Below, in pieces: positions 47,579 to 55,672 of a stretch of 64,000 nucleotides of DNA (positions are counted from its first letter, which is position 1; each line of letters begins with the position of its first letter). A program made the position numbers and the translations under genes. Source of the DNA: Azotobacter bryophylli. Lineage in GTDB: Bacteria > Pseudomonadota > Gammaproteobacteria > Pseudomonadales > Pseudomonadaceae. The stretch lies in assembly GCF_042643485.1 (NCBI RefSeq), contig NZ_JBHRSJ010000034.1:434001-498000 (forward strand), given 5' to 3'. The notes beneath the pieces are model-generated. The model ran no database searches and was not told the DNA's origin. It saw only the letters and a program-made list of their open reading frames with translations.

Positions 47579-50449
47579 CTACCTCAATTGCAGCCAGGAT
47601 TGCCGACCGGACTCGAATCCGCCCTGTTCGTTGACGACTTTGATCGCGCCCGACGTACTGCCCATGTATTTGTATTCGATATTGCCGCCGGAAATGATGC
47701 TGGGGGAGCCCACGATGCCATCATCGAAGGGCATGCCCGAAACCAGTCCGTCATTCCCATCGAAGTCGCCATCGCCGTCGGTGTCGAACACCGAGTAGGG
47801 CAGGCGTGCCCCGCTCTGGGCGTCGAGCTCCATCAGCCAGCTCCGGCCGCCGGCCACGCAGGGATCCAGGGTGGGGATGGCGGTGACGAAGATGACCCGG
47901 TCGTAGCGCAGGCGCGCTTCGTAAATCACGCGCTCGCCCTCGGCTCCGGCGCTGGTCACGAGGGGCAGGTACCAGCCGGGGGACTGGCCCTGGCCGGTGC
48001 CGATGGTGAATCTGCCCGTGTCGACCTGACGATAGCTTTGGCCGTTCTGGCTGATCAGGCTGATGCTCCGCTTGTACAGGTCATCCGGCGTCAGCGGTTT
48101 GCCGTTGCTCTTGCCGTCGTCCCAGACCGCATAGAAAGCCTGCAGGGACGTGTCGCCCTTGTCCTCGGCGCCGAGATAGCGGCCGGTGCCGAAATAGATC
48201 AGCTGGCCTTCCGCGTTCGTGACCGATCCTATGGTCGGTTTGGCCGTGATGGGCTGGCTGTTCCCGGCCTGGAACAGTGGCTTGGGTTGGTTGCCCGACT
48301 TCAGGGCCACGCCCCAGCCAGCGGCGGTATCGGTCGACAGGTCGAACTTCCATAGGTTGCCGAGCAGATCCCCGGCGTATGCCGACTGGATGATGCGCCG
48401 GGAATCCGGCAGGGCGGCCGGGGAGGACAGGCCGTTGGCGCTGCCGGCCGGATTGGCCGCATCGCCGTTATCGATCTTCGCCAACAGGGCTCCGCTCCCG
48501 GCGCTCAGCACGTACAGCATGGCGCGCTGTCTGTCGCTGTTGTATCCGTTGCCGAACAGCACCCCCCAGTCGCCGTTGGCCAGCGGGCCGATCTGCGGCG
48601 TACCGAAGGTCAGGCCGAGGTCGCTGTCGCTGTATTCCCAGAGGATGTCCTCGGTGCCGAAGTTCTCGGGATCGGTGACGTCCAGGGCGAAAACGCTGCG
48701 TCCCCCGGCGCCCAGGCTGCCCACCAGCAAGGTGTGCCATTGGCCATTGAGGTAGACGTCGGACAGGCTGAGGCCGCCATCGACATAGTAGCGGTGTGCT
48801 CCGCCACCATAGCCGGGGCTGGTCAGGAGCGCGAGCTTCTCGGCAACCCCGCGTGGAATGAAGGCGAACAGCTCCTGACCGGTTTCCGCATGGAAGGCAT
48901 GCAGCATGCCGTCGTTCGCGCCGGCGAAGAGCACCGGGGCGTGTTGGGCCTTTTTCTGCAGGTAGTCGCGATAGCTGCTCTGTCCCAGCTCCTCGGCGCT
49001 GTCGCTTGGGTTCAGGTTGCCCAGGCGATCAAAGCCATAGCTTTGTGCGCCGCCCATGAACAGCAGGTTGGAGTTGATCACGTCGCCCATCAGGGTGCTG
49101 CGCTTGCGCAGGGTCACGCCATCTTCTCTGCTCCGGTCGCCGCGCAGCCAATCCACTCGCTTCTGCGCCAGACTGCTGTCGCCTCCTGCAGCCAGGGCCG
49201 TCTGCACTTCCGCATCGAGGTTGGCGAGTTGGAAGGTCACTCCCCCCTGTTTCCCGGCTGTTGCGCGCCACGTGTAGATATGGCGACCGGCCGCACTGGG
49301 GAAGCTGCTCCCGGTGTCCCACACGGCAGAACCGAGACTGCCATCGCTGTTCACCTGGCGGGCGAGGATGCTCCCGGACCAGTCCTTGGGATCGTAGGTG
49401 GCCTGATAGAAGTGCGTGCCGCTGTCCAGGGAGCTCGAGTTGGCGGTGGTCGAGGCGGCCGCACCGCTCTGGCTACTGATGGCCGCGATGGCTTGGCCCA
49501 AGGCACTCTGCAATTGATCGGCATCGTCGGCCGTGTAGTACTGGCCGCGGCCGTACTCGGCGGCATCCTGGAGCATCTGCTGGGCCGTGGTGAAGCCGAC
49601 GGTGTAGGTGTGCAGACGGCGGCGCTCGCGGGTGGAGTCGTTGTTCAGGTCCGCGGAGAGCCTGTCGGCGATGTCCAGGTCCCAGGCGAACAAGGCGATA
49701 TCGTCGACGTACAGGTAATCGCCCACGTTGCTGATGTCGTTACGCGGGCCGTCGGAAAAACGTACGTTCTTGTTGGTGTCGTGCTTGCCGTCCCAGTCCG
49801 GCAGGCTGTTGCGGGTCCCGTATTCGTCGGGGCTCTGGCCGTGCATGGTCAATGCATCCGGATCGTTGCTGGGGAAGCGGCTGTCGTATTGCGGCTCGCC
49901 GTCGGTGAGCATGATGGTGTAGTTGGCCTGACAGCGGTATTGCAAGGGGCTGCTGTAGCTGACGCCGTTCTGGTAGGCCGAACTCATGCCACGGTAATAG
50001 CGAGTCACTTCGTAGAGGGCCTCGGCGACCGGAGTCGAGCCGTTCGCCGTGAGGCTGTCGATACCGCTGAGCAGATTCTGGACGCTCGCGCCGGCCGGCT
50101 GGATCAGCCGGGCTCCGTTGTAGGAATTGGCATCATCCAGGTACTGGTAACGTCCGGCCCGGTAGGTCGTGCGCGTGCCATCCAGGCGGAACAGGCCGAA
50201 GCGCACGTTGTCGGAGTTGTTGTTGATCAGGTCCTTGGCTATCCGCTTGGCGGCGTCCAGACGCGATTCGCTCGAATTGGGCAGCAGGTCGGCCATGCTC
50301 CCCGAGGTATCCATCAGCAGCACGACGTTCGGTGGCACCGTCTCGCTCTTGCTCAACGGAATCTGCGATATCGAAACCGCGGCCTGGGCCGACAGGCCGC
50401 CGAACAGCAGGCCGGCCAGGGTCAGCGTCAGCCGACTGGAAATGTTCAT
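47579..50449 (-). CDS. pilY1: Type IV pilus tip adhesin / assembly protein PilY1
   Basis: A 956-residue exported protein that caps the pilus with the minor pilins and acts in surface sensing and adhesion. A signal peptide (residues 1-23, ending AQA) leads into a von Willebrand A domain with MIDAS motif LLMDTSGSMADL (about 45-55). The C-terminal half is the PilY1 beta-propeller (VLFAGANDGMLHAFHAETGQELFAFIP, SLGAGGRSVFALDVTDP) and has an EF-hand-like calcium loop DTDGDGDFDGNDG (about 888-900). An RGD tripeptide occurs at 436-438. AAGGAAGA lies upstream of the ATG. It is shorter than P. aeruginosa PilY1 (about 1160 residues), mostly in the region between the VWA domain and the propeller. Confidence 0.95.
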   Translation of the reverse strand: MNISSRLTLTLAGLLFGGLSAQAAVSISQIPLSKSETVPPNVVLLMDTSGSMADLLPNSSESRLDAAKRIAKDLINNNSDNVRFGLFRLDGTRTTYRAGRYQYLDDANSYNGARLIQPAGASVQNLLSGIDSLTANGSTPVAEALYEVTRYYRGMSSAYQNGVSYSSPLQYRCQANYTIMLTDGEPQYDSRFPSNDPDALTMHGQSPDEYGTRNSLPDWDGKHDTNKNVRFSDGPRNDISNVGDYLYVDDIALFAWDLDIADRLSADLNNDSTRERRRLHTYTVGFTTAQQMLQDAAEYGRGQYYTADDADQLQSALGQAIAAISSQSGAAASTTANSSSLDSGTHFYQATYDPKDWSGSILARQVNSDGSLGSAVWDTGSSFPSAAGRHIYTWRATAGKQGGVTFQLANLDAEVQTALAAGGDSSLAQKRVDWLRGDRSREDGVTLRKRSTLMGDVINSNLLFMGGAQSYGFDRLGNLNPSDSAEELGQSSYRDYLQKKAQHAPVLFAGANDGMLHAFHAETGQELFAFIPRGVAEKLALLTSPGYGGGAHRYYVDGGLSLSDVYLNGQWHTLLVGSLGAGGRSVFALDVTDPENFGTEDILWEYSDSDLGLTFGTPQIGPLANGDWGVLFGNGYNSDRQRAMLYVLSAGSGALLAKIDNGDAANPAGSANGLSSPAALPDSRRIIQSAYAGDLLGNLWKFDLSTDTAAGWGVALKSGNQPKPLFQAGNSQPITAKPTIGSVTNAEGQLIYFGTGRYLGAEDKGDTSLQAFYAVWDDGKSNGKPLTPDDLYKRSISLISQNGQSYRQVDTGRFTIGTGQGQSPGWYLPLVTSAGAEGERVIYEARLRYDRVIFVTAIPTLDPCVAGGRSWLMELDAQSGARLPYSVFDTDGDGDFDGNDGLVSGMPFDDGIVGSPSIISGGNIEYKYMGSTSGAIKVVNEQGGFESGRQSWLQLR

Positions 50450-50464
50450 TCGCTTGGTCTTCCT

Positions 50465-51004
50465 TCAGCGCAGATAGGTGCTTTGCAGCACCACCATCGG
50501 ATCGGCCACGGCATCGCCGTCGGTCCTGGCCGCGGCCAGCACGGTGATGCGGTAGAGCGCCAGTTCCTCGATTTCTCCCAGCTCCAGGCCCTTGTCGCGG
50601 GTCAGGCCTGAGCCGTCGAGCAGTTCGATCAGGTAGCGCACGTCGATGCTGTCCGAGCTCTCGCCCGTGCGGCGGGTGAGCCCGCTGGCGGAGAGGGCCA
50701 TGCTGGAGCAGGGGCCGTAGAACTGCGCGGCATCGGCCAGGGTGTCGAAGCGGCACTGGTCGCGCTCGAACCGGTAACGACCGTCGGCGTTGGCGAAAGC
50801 GGGCAGTGCCGCCGCGCTGAGGTAGCGCTCGGCATCCCGCAGTCCGGCTTCGGCGGCCTCGAAGTAGTCGGCGCGCAAGCTCAGGCTGCCGGCCATGCGT
50901 TCCTGCAGACCGACCGAATTCATGCCGGAAACGCCGATGAGCGTCAGAATCAGCAGCAGAATCAGGGCGACCAGCAGGGCTGCGCCTCGTTGGCTATGTT
51001 GCAT
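50465..51004 (-). CDS. pilX: Type IV minor pilin PilX
   Basis: A 179-residue minor pilin. The leader HSQRG is followed by AALLVALILLLILTLIGVSG, a hydrophobic helix in which the residue at position +5 is Val, not Glu, as in the GspK/PilX-type tip subunits. The soluble part has Cys residues at FERDQCRFD and FYGPCSSM. The ATG at 51004 is chosen since AGGAG lies eight bases before it; an alternative ATG at 51019 overlaps the pilW stop codon (ATGA) but lacks a ribosome binding site. It lies between pilW and pilY1, which starts 15 bases after its stop. Confidence 0.92.
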   Translation of the reverse strand: MQHSQRGAALLVALILLLILTLIGVSGMNSVGLQERMAGSLSLRADYFEAAEAGLRDAERYLSAAALPAFANADGRYRFERDQCRFDTLADAAQFYGPCSSMALSASGLTRRTGESSDSIDVRYLIELLDGSGLTRDKGLELGEIEELALYRITVLAAARTDGDAVADPMVVLQSTYLR

Positions 51005-51015
51005 GCGTGCGCTCC

Positions 51016-52188
51016 TCATTTCAGCCGGTTGCGCAAGGCGACGGTGAAGCAGAGCTTCTGCCGGTTGCGCCCGTCGGCGAAGCTGAGCGGGGTGGCGCCG
51101 TCCGCCAGAGGCGACTCGCAGCTCTCGCCGTCGAAGGCCAGCCTGACCGCTTCGCCGCCGGAGGTCGGCGAGCGCACCACGGCGCTGATGCGCAAGGCGG
51201 TGATGCGCTCCCAATCGGAGCTGCTGGTGATCTGGTCGGCGCGCAGGAAGTCGCTTTCGCTCCCGCGGCGATACCAGACCTGCAGATTCTCGACACCAGG
51301 CACCAGCTCCTCCCATTGGTCGCTGCCGGCACAGGGCTGCTCGCAGCGCATCAGGGCGGGCTCGCCCGTGAGGCCGGAAAGCCCGACGAAGTAGCTCGCT
51401 CCGGCGATGCGGATCAGCTCGGCTCCGGTGCCGAAGCGCTCGACCTGCTTCTGCCACACGCTGGCGCTATTGCCGGCTCCGCCGGTATTGGCCTCGGAGT
51501 GAACCACTTGGGTACAGCTCGCGATGTCTGCGCCGCATCCGCTGACGGTCTTGACGTTGGTGCCGACGAACAGCACGGCCTGGTCGCAATCGGCGGCGAT
51601 CAGCAGGTCGCCCTCGCATAGGCCGCTGGGAGCGGGAGTGGATTTATTGCCGTTGGCCGAGCTGCATTGGCGATCGCTGTCGACGGCGATCACGCGAAGA
51701 TTGGCGTTGGCCGTGGCGTCCTTGCTGATGATGCGCAAACCCGGCTGGACGCTGCCCAGGGTCAGGATATCGCTGCGGGGATAGCCATCCGGAGCGTCGT
51801 CCGGGCGCCAGGAGGCCACGCCGCCGAGGTCGGAGGGCAGGTGGTCGCCGTCGAAACCGGTAACGCCGAGAAGCCGGGCGTCCGGATCGACGAGGTCGGT
51901 CATATTGACGAAGGTGAAACTGAGATCGGTGCTGTCCTCGTCGAGCGCGACGAAGTGCTTGTTGCGCGAGCCGCAGCCCGAATAGCCCAGCTGACGCAGG
52001 TCGCGGGTCAGCCACTCCTTGGTGAAGCGGATGCGTTCCTGGCTGCGTGCCAGCTCCTCGTTCAGGCTCTGGCTGCGCTTGGTGGCGAGCAGGACTTCGG
52101 TGGCGCCCAGTATCAGAAACAGGCCGATGGCCATCGCTATCATCAGTTCGACCAGCGACAGACCTCGTTGCGAAAAGCGCATACCCAT
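51016..52188 (-). CDS. pilW: Type IV minor pilin PilW
   Basis: A 390-residue, unusually large minor pilin. The leader MRFSQRG precedes LSLVELMIAMAIGLFLILGATEVLL, with Glu5 present. The C-terminal part includes Cys residues in several places (YSGCGSRNKH, SGCGADIASC, MRCEQPCAGS) consistent with disulfides in the periplasm. Its ATG at 52188 overlaps the pilV stop codon as TGATG, giving translational coupling; the longer upstream frame would run inside pilV. PilW belongs to the core that primes pilus extension with FimU, PilV and PilX. Confidence 0.93.
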   Translation of the reverse strand: MGMRFSQRGLSLVELMIAMAIGLFLILGATEVLLATKRSQSLNEELARSQERIRFTKEWLTRDLRQLGYSGCGSRNKHFVALDEDSTDLSFTFVNMTDLVDPDARLLGVTGFDGDHLPSDLGGVASWRPDDAPDGYPRSDILTLGSVQPGLRIISKDATANANLRVIAVDSDRQCSSANGNKSTPAPSGLCEGDLLIAADCDQAVLFVGTNVKTVSGCGADIASCTQVVHSEANTGGAGNSASVWQKQVERFGTGAELIRIAGASYFVGLSGLTGEPALMRCEQPCAGSDQWEELVPGVENLQVWYRRGSESDFLRADQITSSSDWERITALRISAVVRSPTSGGEAVRLAFDGESCESPLADGATPLSFADGRNRQKLCFTVALRNRLK

Positions 52189-52604
52189 CAGAGCACTCCC
52201 ACCTTGACGGCCAATTGCAGGCTTTCCCGGGCATCGTCGGCGGCGGTCGAGTCGTCGAGGAAGCTGCGTCCCTGCCAGCTGACGGTCAGGTTGCATAGGT
52301 CGGCATCGCACTCGGCCGAACCTTGGCCGTCCGGCAGCGTATCGGCGACCTGTTGTTGCCAGAGGGCTTTTTCGGTCGCGAAGCCGGCATCCAGCTCCGG
52401 GTGGGATCGACTGCGTTCGGCCATGTCGTACAGCAGCACGTTCGCCTGGCTGCGGTAGTAGGCGTCCTGATTGAACTGCAGGGTGCGGACCTGCAGGGCC
52501 GCGATACCGAGCAGGCCGACGGACAGCACCAGCAGGGTGACCAGTACCTCGATCATGGAAACGCCGCGCTGCGAGCGGGCGAGGGGACTCAGGAGGCGGC
52601 GCAT
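52188..52604 (-). CDS. pilV: Type IV minor pilin PilV
   Basis: A 138-residue minor pilin. The leader ends ARSQRG and the N-terminal helix is VSMIEVLVTLLVLSVGLLGIAALQ, with Glu5, a pattern shared by PilV proteins. The small globular domain contains Cys residues in SAECDADLCNLTV. The ATG at 52604 is inside the end of fimU (16-base overlap), and the stop overlaps the pilW start. It follows the fixed order fimU-pilV-pilW-pilX-pilY1-pilE of pseudomonads. Confidence 0.92.
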   Translation of the reverse strand: MRRLLSPLARSQRGVSMIEVLVTLLVLSVGLLGIAALQVRTLQFNQDAYYRSQANVLLYDMAERSRSHPELDAGFATEKALWQQQVADTLPDGQGSAECDADLCNLTVSWQGRSFLDDSTAADDARESLQLAVKVGVL

Positions 52605-53095
52605 AGGGCTTGTACCTTGGCCGGCACTTGGTCGTGGTCGGGGATGAACACCAGGTTCTGACCGGAGCGGCCGAGATAGACGAAGCGCTCGTAGCCGCCG
52701 ACGCCGCTGTAGCTGAGTCGGACGCAAGCCTCGGGGCGATTCAGTGTCCCCAGCGGCGGTATGAACTGCAGGTCGGCGAAGTCGATCAGGTTGGTTGCGA
52801 CGTTGGGCTGCTGCCATTCCCGCAGGACCTCGTTGGTGGTTGCATCGAGCATGCGAAAACCGGAGTCGCTAGGAGCGATGCTGATCGCATGGCCGGTCTT
52901 GATCGCTTCGTTGCGGGCGAGGGCTGAAAGGCTCAACCATTCGACGGTGGCCGACTGCATGCGCTGGCGGCGGATCAGGTCGGTAAAGCTGGGGGCCGCC
53001 AAGCCGAGCAGGATGCTCATCACCGCCAGGGTGACCATTAGCTCCACCAGGGTGAATCCTCGGCTTTGGGGTTTGTTCTTTTGGGTGACGACCAT
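52589..53095 (-). CDS. fimU: Type IV minor pilin FimU/FimT (GspH family)
   Basis: A 168-residue GspH/FimT-domain minor pilin. The leader QSRG is followed by FTLVELMVTLAVMSILLGLAAPSFTDLIRRQRMQ with Glu5. The GspH-like region spans about 45-165 and includes LSALARNEAIKTGHAISI; Cys residues lie at EACVRLSY and VQALCAAS and could form a disulfide. It is the first gene of the minor pilin operon, and the spacer upstream has a CRP/Vfr-like site. FimU is the more likely name because of its position; FimT paralogs lie elsewhere in pseudomonads. Confidence 0.9.
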   Translation of the reverse strand: MVVTQKNKPQSRGFTLVELMVTLAVMSILLGLAAPSFTDLIRRQRMQSATVEWLSLSALARNEAIKTGHAISIAPSDSGFRMLDATTNEVLREWQQPNVATNLIDFADLQFIPPLGTLNRPEACVRLSYSGVGGYERFVYLGRSGQNLVFIPDHDQVPAKVQALCAAS

Positions 53096-53192
53096 TCATT
53101 TACCTGGCGCAGTCAGTACGGCGATCGCTCGTCTACCTCGTTCCCGAATGGCCCTTCATGGGGGCGAATGATTCGGTATATATGGCGTAACT

Positions 53193-53284
53193 TTTCGTGC
53201 GATAGCGGTCTTAACGAGATTTTAACGTCATGATGGCATTTTGTTACAACTTGGGAAAAGTGCTGTGATCTGTATCGCACGATA
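53193..53284. repeat. Pair of inverted TATCGCACGA elements upstream of fimU
   Basis: TCGTGCGATA (53195-53204) and TATCGCACGA (53273-53282) are exact inverted copies separated by 68 bp. The right copy extends to TATCGCACGATA, itself a 5+5 palindrome with two central bases. Both lie 100-190 bp before the fimU start, where a regulator acting through paired sites or DNA looping could bind. The 583-bp spacer (53096-53678) has no gene. Confidence 0.5.
53264..53279. promoter_or_regulatory. CRP/Vfr-like site upstream of the minor pilin operon
   Basis: TGTGATCTGTATCGCA matches the CRP-family pattern TGTGA-N6-TCACA at nine of ten conserved positions. It lies about 170 bp upstream of fimU on the minus strand and overlaps the right TATCGCACGA element. 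In P. aeruginosa this operon depends on AlgR and Vfr, so control by Vfr is plausible here. Confidence 0.45.
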
Positions 53285-53678
53285 CGGAAATAGTTCGGCA
53301 AAGACAGGCGCCTGGAAGCGCTGCCGGCGAAAGACGTGAGTGCCGGTATCCGTATGAAAATATTCGAAGTTGGTAAGAGGAAAGGCCGGCGGGCACGATG
53401 ATGACCGCGTGTTTGCTCTGTTCGATCTGTCCGGGGATAAGCGGTTTTATCGGCCAGTTGATTGGTTGTTTTCCTGCCGGAGATTGAGTGTTGTAAAGCC
53501 GCGATAATTGTTCGTTTATTTATTGGTTGTCCAAGGCAGGAAATGTCCTGGGCTGGGCATCTGGGGCGGACTTCACTTGCTCCGGGTCGGCAGGTGGATC
53601 CGTGCCGGTACCTTCTCGCATGACGGGCGGCTACCGGACCGATTCGCGGCTTCAGTCAGTCTTCCGTAGAAATTGGCT

Positions 53679-55409
53679 TCAGGGGAGCGCGATGTGCTTC
53701 CCGCTCCTCGAGGTCGAGGGCGGTTGGCTGATCAAGCCGGCTTCGGCCGAGGGCGCGCCGAGCGAGGCCAGAGCGCTCGAGACGGCGTCGTCCACGCTCC
53801 AGTGGATCAGCGATTCACGGGGCAGTTCGGGGGCGTTGGCCCGGGCGAGTACGGCCTTGGCCGGCTCGTGCAGGCGAGCGACCAGCAGGCCGACTCCCCG
53901 CGCATGGGCGAAGCGGGCCAGCCCCAGCAGGCACTCGATGCTGCTGCCGTCGAGATCCGGCGACTCCTCCAGGCTGAGGATCAGGAACCGCGGGGGGTGT
54001 TCTTCCGGGGCGTCCGAGGGTTGGAGCCGCTGCTGGACCATGGACAGGATCTGTTCGGCATTGGCGAAGAACAAGGGACTTTCCGGGCGCATGATCAACA
54101 GGCCGGGAACCGGCTTCGCCTCCGGATGGGCGAGGATATCCACGAAGTCGTGCCCCTCGCCGAGACGGCCGAGCACCGCCACCTTGGGGCGCGAGAGTTC
54201 GCGAAGCGTCATCAGCAGGCTGGCGCCGACCGCCGCCAGCAGGCCCGGCAGGATGCCGAGCAGCAAAACCCCGGTGATCGCCAGCAGGACGACCAGTCGG
54301 TCACGGCGCCAGTCGAAATAGACGCGCAGCTCGCCCGGTTTCAGGCTGTGCCCGACGGCGTGGATGACGATGGCGGCCAGTACTGGCAGCGGGGTCAGCG
54401 CCACGAAGGGCAGCAGGGTCAGGACTGCCAGTAGGACCACCAGGGCGGCGAACCAGGCCGCCAGCCGGGAGCGTGCGCCCGCGGCCTCGTTGGCCGAAGT
54501 GGCGGAATAGCCAGCGCCGACGGGCATGCCGCCGAACAGGCCGGAGGCCAGGTTGGCCACCCCCAGGGCCAGCAGGTCGCGGTTGGCGGAAACCGGGTCG
54601 CCATGCTTGAGGGCGAAACTCCGGATGCTGCTGTAAGACTCCGCATACAGCACGAACAGCATGGCGAAGGCCAGTTCGCCGAGGCGCAGCCATTCGCTGC
54701 TCGAGAGTCCTGGCAGGCTGGGCGCCCTGAACTGGAGATCGATGTTGCCGACCAGCGCGACGCCGAAGCGGTCCAGCCCCCAGCACGACTGGGCGGCGAT
54801 GCCCAGGACGATGGCCAGTAGGGCGCCAGGGACGCTCCGGTAGGGTCTGAGCACCATCAGCAACCCCAGGGCTCCCAGTCCCAGAGCGACGCTGAGTGGA
54901 TTCCAGTGGCTGGATTGCTCGTAGAGGGCAAGGCTGAAGCGCAGGATGTCGTCGAACGGCGACGTGACCCCGAGCAGGTGCGGCAATTGCTTGACGATGA
55001 TGACCACCGCCAAGCCGAAGGTGAAGCCGCGCAGCACCGGCTTGGCGACGAAGGCGGAAAGGGCGCCCATCCGGGCGAAGCCGGCGCCCAGGAAGAACAG
55101 TCCGGTGAGCAGTACCAGGCCGCTGGCCAACGCCAACCTCAGTCCAGCATCGTCGGGTGTCAGGCTGGCGGTGGCGGCAGCCAGAACCGCTGCGGAAGAC
55201 GAGGTGGCCGAGACGACGGCGAAGCGGCTGCGGCCCAGCAGGCCGTAGCAGGCGAGTCCGGCCAGCAGGGCGATCACGCCGAAGCCCGGCGGAAGACCGG
55301 CGATGCTCGAGTAAGCGACCGCTTCGGGCAGCAGCAGTCCGGCTACGGCGAGCCCGGCCACTAGATCTTGCCTCCAGGAGGCGGTGGGTCGTGTATCCGC
55401 TGTACTCAT
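53679..55409 (-). CDS. SulP-family anion transporter with STAS domain
   Basis: A 576-residue inner-membrane transporter for sulfate, bicarbonate or a related anion. The first helices read QDLVAGLAVAGLLLPEAVAYSSIAGLPPGFGVIALLAGLACYGLLGRSRFAVVSATSSSAAV, containing the SulP signature of a Pro-Glu pair and the AYSSIAGLPP stretch. About 12-14 membrane segments extend to ~400. The C-terminal STAS domain (about 430-560) includes FLILSLEESPDLDGSSIECLLGLARFAHARGVGLLVARLH, where the phospho-regulated loop would be. An OprB-like porin gene lies upstream on the same strand, 263 bases away. The transported anion cannot be read from sequence. Confidence 0.93.
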   Translation of the reverse strand: MSTADTRPTASWRQDLVAGLAVAGLLLPEAVAYSSIAGLPPGFGVIALLAGLACYGLLGRSRFAVVSATSSSAAVLAAATASLTPDDAGLRLALASGLVLLTGLFFLGAGFARMGALSAFVAKPVLRGFTFGLAVVIIVKQLPHLLGVTSPFDDILRFSLALYEQSSHWNPLSVALGLGALGLLMVLRPYRSVPGALLAIVLGIAAQSCWGLDRFGVALVGNIDLQFRAPSLPGLSSSEWLRLGELAFAMLFVLYAESYSSIRSFALKHGDPVSANRDLLALGVANLASGLFGGMPVGAGYSATSANEAAGARSRLAAWFAALVVLLAVLTLLPFVALTPLPVLAAIVIHAVGHSLKPGELRVYFDWRRDRLVVLLAITGVLLLGILPGLLAAVGASLLMTLRELSRPKVAVLGRLGEGHDFVDILAHPEAKPVPGLLIMRPESPLFFANAEQILSMVQQRLQPSDAPEEHPPRFLILSLEESPDLDGSSIECLLGLARFAHARGVGLLVARLHEPAKAVLARANAPELPRESLIHWSVDDAVSSALASLGAPSAEAGLISQPPSTSRSGKHIALP

Positions 55410-55672
55410 CCGATCTGCAATCCGATGGGGTGATGGTCCGTGTGCCCGATGCGCTCGGCCTTTCGCTTCGGTGCGTCGGCAGGCGGTGGGAGATGCGCCG
55501 AGGTGCGTTGCTGCCGAGGGAGCGTGGGGCTGTCAGGGCTAAGGCAACGCCTCGGCAGAAAGGGGCGGCGCTTGATGCGATAGGGTTATCGTAACACCGG
55601 TGCGCTTATGGCAGGCAGGGGCTTACCGGGCAGGCGTCAGCTCTGGTCGGACCGGAGAGTTCTGCCCTCTCT

